DNA of 12,041 bases. Origin: Larix sibirica (taxonomy: Eukaryota > Streptophyta > Pinopsida > Pinales > Pinaceae). Position numbers and translations under genes: made by a program. Shown piece after piece: positions 7,874-12,041 of the stretch. The stretch covers positions 8,024 through 20,064 of the forward strand of contig NWUY0300072297.1 in NCBI GenBank assembly GCA_004151065.3. The letters run 5' to 3'. The notes under the pieces are model-generated. The model searched no databases. It was not told the origin of the DNA and saw nothing but the letters and a program-made list of their open reading frames with translations. Every line of letters begins with the position of its first letter. The stretch's first letter is position 1.

Positions 7874-7874
7874 N
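7874..7874. other. Single N at duplication junction
   Basis: The ambiguous base separates copy A from copy B. It sits exactly at the point where the sequence jumps back by 521 bp, which suggests a scaffold join rather than a base-call problem. Confidence 0.85.
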
Positions 7875-7875
7875 A

Positions 7876-8579
7876 AACGATGGTGGTGTCTAAAGACATT
7901 GTTGTATTGAAGCACAATGAGCCATGATTCGATGATCCATTGATAATATCAATCTAATAGATCATCTATTAATAGGTTTCAACCATGGGCTAAACCAACA
8001 ACCACAGGACCACATCGATTATCATTGTCCATAAAATGTGGAATCTGAAATCCCAAAGTGAACAGTTAATGTAAGCTGACAAGTTGAGATTACTAAAAAA
8101 CCTATGGTTCCAACACCCCCTCGTAAACTTAGCCTGGATGAAACAACAAACTACAAATGTTGATCAACCATGCTACAATAATATTTTCCAAAGAAAATCT
8201 TAACAACTCTCATCATCAAATTGATCAAAACTCGGGTACAGTAATACTCCTAGAAGTATGAAAACACTGTCACCCTCAATTATCCAATCCATCAAATAAG
8301 ATGGCAAATTGTTGTCCAAAACAATCCCAGTTGATCAATCAACTAGACAACAAGGCAACATGATCAGACATCAACAATAGGCAATTTTTGTCCACCAATA
8401 ACAAGCAAATCAACCTCAAATTAACCCAATAATCAACTAATTCAAGCTCAATAATCGTTTCATAACTTAAGTTGGGTTTACATGTCATCAATCCCCCCCT
8501 AAACATAATCGAGGGATCAACAAAATGAAGTAGCACAAAATTTCACTCGAAAACTCTAGTTAACTAACATTTTTGGTTG
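7876..8579. repeat. Duplicated 3' end, copy B
   Basis: Contains a 5'-incomplete LTR (7876-8115, lacking the first 47 bp) and about 464 bp of internal sequence. Its last part (8104-8579) matches 8581-9056 at offset 477. Differences from copy C are few, for example GGATGA versus GGCTGA and ATAATCAAC versus ACAATCAAC. Confidence 0.95.
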
Positions 8580-8580
8580 N
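8580..8580. other. Second single N at duplication junction
   Basis: Separates copy B from copy C, again precisely at a backward jump, here of 477 bp. Confidence 0.85.
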
Positions 8581-9056
8581 ATGGTTCCAACACCCCCTCG
8601 TAAACTTAGCCTGGCTGAAACAACAAACTACAAATGTTGATCAACCATGCTACAGTAATATTTTCCAAACAAAATCTTAACAACTCTCATCATCAAATTT
8701 ATCAAAACTCGGGTACAGTAATACTCCTAGAAGTATGAAAACACTGTCACCCTCAATTATCCAATCCATCAAATAAGATGGCAAACTGTTGTCCAAAACA
8801 ATCCCAGTTGATCAATAAACTAGACAACAAGGCAACATGATCAGACATCAACAATAGGCAATTTTTGTCCATCAATAACAAGCAAATCAACCTCAAATTA
8901 ACCCAACAATCAACTAATTCAAGCTCAATAATCGTTTCATAACTTAAGTTGGGTTTACATGTCATCAATCCCCCCCTAAACACAATCGAGGGATCAACAA
9001 AATGAAGTAGCACAGAATTTCTCTCGAAAACTCTAGTTAACTAACATTTTTGGTTG
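8581..9056. repeat. Duplicated 3' end, copy C (continuous with the internal region)
   Basis: Third copy of the element's 3' untranslated part. It keeps only the last 12 bp of LTR before the polypurine tract, then runs without interruption into the G-patch coding region. The frames of 65 and 86 codons in copies B and C (8339-8536 and 8753-9013, minus) are the same sequence duplicated. They have no recognised motif and probably lie in the 3' untranslated part. Confidence 0.93.
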
Positions 9057-9156
9057 AACCTCAATCAACCACTCCAAAGCAATCAATAGCAAGAAAGATC
9101 ATTATACGATTATACAGTCGATGATCCACATCTGTATGAATTCCTCAAACATCTGT

Positions 9157-10378
9157 TCAAACTATTCCACAACCATCCATCAATCTAACCACAATCTAAG
9201 TAGTCAGCACTGGTCCATGATTCATTCTTTCACGTCTTTTCTACAAATTTTTGAAAGCATAATTGCCATCTCTCCAAGAATTCCTTTGATTTTTATGATG
9301 AGGATGCTTATATGGCTCAAATTTAGGTTCAAGTTGAACATGGGATGCAAACTTAGGTTTCGGTTCACTTACACAAGTAGAACAATCTTACGTATTATGT
9401 GCAATAACATTCTCAAATCATGACATGTTAGAAATAGCCAAGTCATTAATCTTTTCATCACAATCATTAGCAGGTTGCTCCTCAGGCAACTCAGTCTCAA
9501 CTCCACCTACAACAAATAAAATTTCCCTGGTTGAAGTAGGGCCAGATGTACACAATGAAGCAACATCATCATATCCAAGACCTGTTCTAGGTGACTTCAT
9601 CTCAGGGGTAATAGGAACATCAGTACCATGTTCATCCTTTCCAAGTCCTCCTTCGATATAGCCCATCTTGCTCAATAGTCGAGATCCAATACATGTAGTG
9701 TGTTTCTCAAAGCTAGGAGGAATAACATCATTAATAGCCAATAAAACATGAGGTGAAACATAAACATCATTAACATCCTTCTTACAATTAGATTGTTTAC
9801 AAATAACTGGGCTACAAACAATATTATCAAGGGTAGAAGAAGTAATAAGTGAGCTCGGAAGCTTAACATCAACAATCTTCTTGACTTCTTTCAGTTCAAG
9901 ATTCTGATTGCAATCCTACAAATCTTGAATAATCTCATATTTCTTAGTCAATTGCAACAAGACATCATAAGCTTCTTTCAAGGCTTGATATTCATCAAGC
10001 AATCTGTGATTGTCTGCTTGAAAATTAGCAACTTATTCATGAAGCTCATCGACGGAGGCCTACAAGTGGGAAACCTCATTAACTAGCTGGTCATTGTATT
10101 CCTCCAATCTGTAAATTTTCTACTTCAAGGCAACATTTTCGGCATGAGAAAGAGCCTTAACCTCTACCTCTAGATCATTAATGAGATCTGTCTTGTACCC
10201 AAAGTCATCCACAAGATTTTGGAAAATAGTTTCTATGGTGTTCTCTAGGACAACATTCTTCCTAGATTTCTTATCCATTCTCCACAATGACAGTCTAAAA
10301 CATAGAAGCTTCATTTTCTAGCAAGGAATGAGTAGTTGTCAATTGATCAACAACCAACAAATCGAGCACTCTCTGCAT
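9157..10378 (-). pseudogene. Coiled-coil-like + G-patch protein pseudogene inside LTR element
   Basis: One minus-strand frame runs from about 10314 to a TGA at 9157-9159, broken by in-frame stops at 10120, 10060, 10033, 9916, 9418, 9388, 9241 and 9196 (lowest coordinate of each codon). The N-terminal part is charged and heptad-like (LENTIETIFQNL, INDLEVEVKALSHAENV, RLLDEYQALKEAYDVLL, LTKKYEIIQDL), suggesting a coiled coil. Residues encoded at 9562-9711 form a G-patch: FEKHTT, IGSRLLSKMGY, GGLGKDEHGTDVPI and GLGYDD, an RNA-processing or nucleic-acid-binding module that in cellular proteins often activates DEAH helicases. The C-terminal part is polar and basic (EPKPKF, HPHHKNQRNSWRDG). A possible start is the ATG at 10376-10378 in another frame (VMQRVLDLLVVDQL), joining by a frameshift near 10270. 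No gag or protease motif was seen. It may be a captured host gene fragment or a divergent element protein. Confidence 0.8.
9562..9711 (-). other. G-patch domain
   Basis: The stretch contains the glycine ladder of the family: Gly in IGSRLL, Gly of KMGY, paired glycines in GGLGK, Gly of EHG, the PI dipeptide, and the closing GLGY. The central GxGhG is shortened to GGLG, one residue less than many family members. This segment lies in an open stretch of about 165 codons (9421-9915) with no stop, the best preserved part of the pseudogene. Confidence 0.88.
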
Positions 10379-11198
10379 CACCAACACAAGTCGATGATTT
10401 TATAGTTGACCCATACTATAAAAGATTGGTCACGAGCTTTAGTGATGGTTACCTCCATATTTAAGGGCATTAAGATTCACGCCTTAATAGCTTATCATCC
10501 CCAGAACAATACCCAAGAGTATTTCAAATTGGGTCATATAAAACTAAGGCATATTCAACACAATCAATGATAAGTAACTTGCCAGCTCTTGAATACACAT
10601 GTTTGTTTATAAGCATGAATAAACCTTGATAGATATCCATTTGAATCCATACATTCACAACAGTTCAAACAACCCATAACATCAAATTGATTTAACGAAT
10701 AAGGCATATACCAAGTTGCAGAACCCCAACCACGCCTAAAACTCTTTTATATTTTTCCAAGGCCAGATTAGAAACCCACTACCCAATCGAACCTAGGGCA
10801 CTACACAATCACATAAGAATCCATGCCTAAGATTTCTCAATCGACCAAGGTATCGAACTATTCTGCACCATCAAATCAACCCCAGATCTTAATCAATATC
10901 CCCGACTCAATTTAATCTAGGTGGGATAAGACCGCACATAAGTTTTTACATGTCTCAATGGTGGTGCCAATTTCCAGTCTACCCATATTCAAAGTAATGC
11001 ACACCCATCCTTAGGCGACAATGCATGAGGAAGTTGATGTTCACGAGTTCTGAAAATACCCTAATATCCCAGGTCACGCCAAACAAACCGGGCACACAAA
11101 CTCAATAGCTCCCTAAACATAATACTCGGCTTTTTAAACCACTGAAATCAATTGGAAATAATTCATGTTTCTGCATAACCCAGATCAAGAACCATCAA
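10379..11198 (-). other. Long 5' leader of the element, no coding signal seen
   Basis: About 820 bp between the primer binding site and the first plausible start of the G-patch frame. No gag or capsid motif, zinc knuckle, tRNA or long frame was recognised. It presumably holds the packaging/dimerisation signals of the element, though none can be identified by eye. Confidence 0.5.
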
Positions 11199-11210
11199 GC
11201 TCTGATACCA
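11199..11210 (-). other. Primer binding site for initiator-Met tRNA
   Basis: The minus strand reads TGGTATCAGAGC directly after the 5' LTR end. This 12-base word is complementary to the 3' end of plant initiator methionine tRNA and is the commonest primer site of plant LTR retrotransposons. It orients the element to the minus strand and identifies 11211-11500 as the 5' LTR. Confidence 0.95.
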
Positions 11211-11500
11211 TGTTTGAACAGGTAAAACTAGTAGAAGAGAGAACAAAGAACTCCAGGAACGGTGGTGGTGTCTAAAGACACCGTTGTATTGAAGCACAAT
11301 GAGCCATGATCAGATAATCCACTGATAATAGATCGATCTGATAGACCATCTATAAACATGTTTCAACCATGGTCCAAACCAACAAACACATGACCACATC
11401 AGTTATAATTGTCTATAAAATGTGGATCTGAAATTCCAAAATGGACCTTGTCAATGTAAGCTGACAAGGTGAGAATACCAAAGAACCTATGGTTCCAACA
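11211..11500 (-). repeat. 5' LTR of the G-patch element
   Basis: A 290 bp repeat of 7308-7594, ending on the minus strand with TTCAAACA immediately before the primer binding site. It contains two perfect hairpins: GGTGTCT-AA-AGACACC at 11267-11282 and CCTTGTCA-8 nt-TGACAAGG at 11446-11469. On the minus strand, ATTTTATAGAC (about 11412-11422) is the best TATA-like candidate. Confidence 0.93.
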
Positions 11501-11505
11501 CTTAA
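11501..11505. repeat. Target-site duplication, right (CTTAA)
   Basis: Five bases directly after the LTR, pairing with CTTTA at 7303-7307 with one mismatch. Confidence 0.65.
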
Positions 11506-12041
11506 CACTTAAGCAAATATTACCCATCAAGCTTCCTATAAGTAGGTTGATTGTCTTTTTATTCTATTACAAAATCCTAAAGTCAATAGTTAGCAAGGTA
11601 CCCCTCACCTGGTCTTTAACCTCCAATTTGACCTAGCTCCAATGAGTAGTTGCCATGGTTGGTGGTATGGTTCCATGCCAATTGGCCCACATAGGGGCCA
11701 CCAACCAATACGATGTTTCGGGAAAAGGAGCACCATATATACCCCTTGCTTCCTTTTTGTTTTTTAATAATTTGTTAAGCATGCATTTGATATTGTCATA
11801 AATAAATCATTACATCAATAAGACAATCGATTGGCTAGATGGTACTGCAATTGACTTCCTCTTCCAACATAGGCGAGTAGAGGTAAGACATCTATGCCTC
11901 AACATGTATTCACATAGAATCTATGTCCTTCCTATATTGTTTATTCTAGCTGCTATGAGTGCTGCTAGGTAAGCTTCGGAATTTTAAATGTATTCAACTC
12001 TCATGACAAAGATTAGTGGAATCATCTTGAAAAGTTGCTCT
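11506..12041. other. Anonymous right flank
   Basis: No gene was recognised. Two small inverted repeats occur: GGTTGGTGG at 11657-11665 with CCACCAACC at 11698-11706, and ACATAGA-A-TCTATGT at 11912-11926. A donor-like CTGCTAG|GTAAGC near 11970 is present, but no supporting exon could be read. Confidence 0.5.

Larger units (their letters stand above)
7308..11500 (-). mobile_element. Non-autonomous LTR retrotransposon carrying a G-patch ORF
   Basis: Two direct LTRs (7308-7594 and 11211-11500) flank an internal region with the two diagnostic priming sites in minus-strand orientation: a tRNA-iMet primer binding site beside the 5' LTR and a G-rich polypurine tract beside the 3' LTR. The LTRs begin TGTTGGAA and end TTCAAACA on the minus strand, giving the standard TG...CA ends. 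Flanks CTTTA (7303-7307) and CTTAA (11501-11505) are a 5 bp target duplication with one change. No protease, integrase, RT or RNase H motif was found inside; the only recognised domain is a G-patch. The element is therefore non-autonomous and must have used enzymes from a relative. About 1.0 kb of the span is duplicated 3' sequence around two N characters, so the real element is probably about 3.2 kb. Confidence 0.9.

Noticed and set aside
8339-9013. Two similar minus-strand frames (65 and 86 codons) as tandem paralogous genes
   Set aside because: They are the same 3' sequence duplicated around the N at 8580, probably by assembly, and show no known motif.
7349-9056. CRISPR-like or satellite array because of three near-identical blocks
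   Set aside because: Blocks are long LTR/internal segments with unequal extents joined at N characters, not short repeats with spacers, and the genome is clearly a plant nuclear one.
9121-9423. 100-codon plus-strand frame, the longest ATG-start frame on that strand
   Set aside because: It lies opposite the C-terminal part of the minus-strand pseudogene and has low-complexity content without motifs. The element's orientation is fixed by primer site and polypurine tract to the minus strand.
9425-9661. 78-codon plus-strand frame opposite the G-patch region
   Set aside because: It is the antisense shadow of the G-patch domain, which has a clear glycine ladder on the minus strand. The plus frame has no recognisable motif.
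9672-9875. Leucine/methionine-rich minus-strand frame
   Set aside because: Out of frame with the G-patch reading frame that covers the same bases; its hydrophobic look is a frame-shift artefact.
11199-11210. Part of a tRNA gene
   Set aside because: The 12-base match to initiator tRNA is the retrotransposon primer binding site. No cloverleaf arms surround it.
11657-11706. Inverted repeat GGTTGGTGG/CCACCAACC as terminal repeats of a small transposon
   Set aside because: Only 9 bp arms around 32 bases, with no target duplication; too little to call a mobile element.

Overview
The window looks like nuclear DNA from a seed plant with a repeat-rich genome. It is AT-rich, has no long intact gene, and carries degraded Ty1/copia retrotransposons, an LTR element primed by initiator-methionine tRNA, and what look like decayed pentatricopeptide (PPR) repeats. 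A large-genome plant, perhaps a gymnosperm, would fit, but the species cannot be read from the sequence. Almost all recognisable coding signal lies on the minus strand, and everything recognised is broken.

Layout. (1) 1-1146: a decayed PPR-like pseudogene, with about 300 bp present twice (33-336 and 839-1146). (2) 1147-about 2880: a minus-strand Ty1/copia gag-pol remnant. It holds a zinc knuckle, scraps of integrase and the start of reverse transcriptase, with large internal deletions. (3) About 2960-4080: a second, unrelated copia fragment holding the RNase H domain, a polypurine tract and a 3' LTR. (4) 4287-4800: a head-to-tail duplication of a roughly 255 bp noncoding unit. (5) 4800-7300: mostly anonymous AT-rich DNA with a promoter-like stretch, a fold-back (MITE-like) hairpin at 6147-6313, and a short reading frame near 7150-7300 that faintly resembles a membrane-bound O-acyltransferase segment. 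(6) 7308-11500: a complete minus-strand LTR retrotransposon with two LTRs, a polypurine tract, a perfect tRNA-iMet primer binding site and an imperfect 5 bp target duplication. (7) 11501-12041: anonymous flank.

The LTR element at 7308-11500 is the most interesting object. Inside it no protease, integrase, reverse transcriptase or RNase H is visible. Its only recognisable coding matter is a minus-strand frame with a charged, coiled-coil-like N-terminal part followed by a clear G-patch domain (about 9562-9711). It therefore looks like a non-autonomous element that carries, or has captured, a G-patch protein. Eight in-frame stop codons interrupt this frame, and every one could be a single C-to-T change from a Gln or Arg codon, as expected for decay of methylated DNA.

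The 3' end of this element appears three times in nearly identical form, and the copies meet at single N characters (7874 and 8580). This is best explained as assembly artefact or very recent duplication. Removing the redundancy gives an element of about 3.2 kb: LTR 287, internal 2618, LTR 290.
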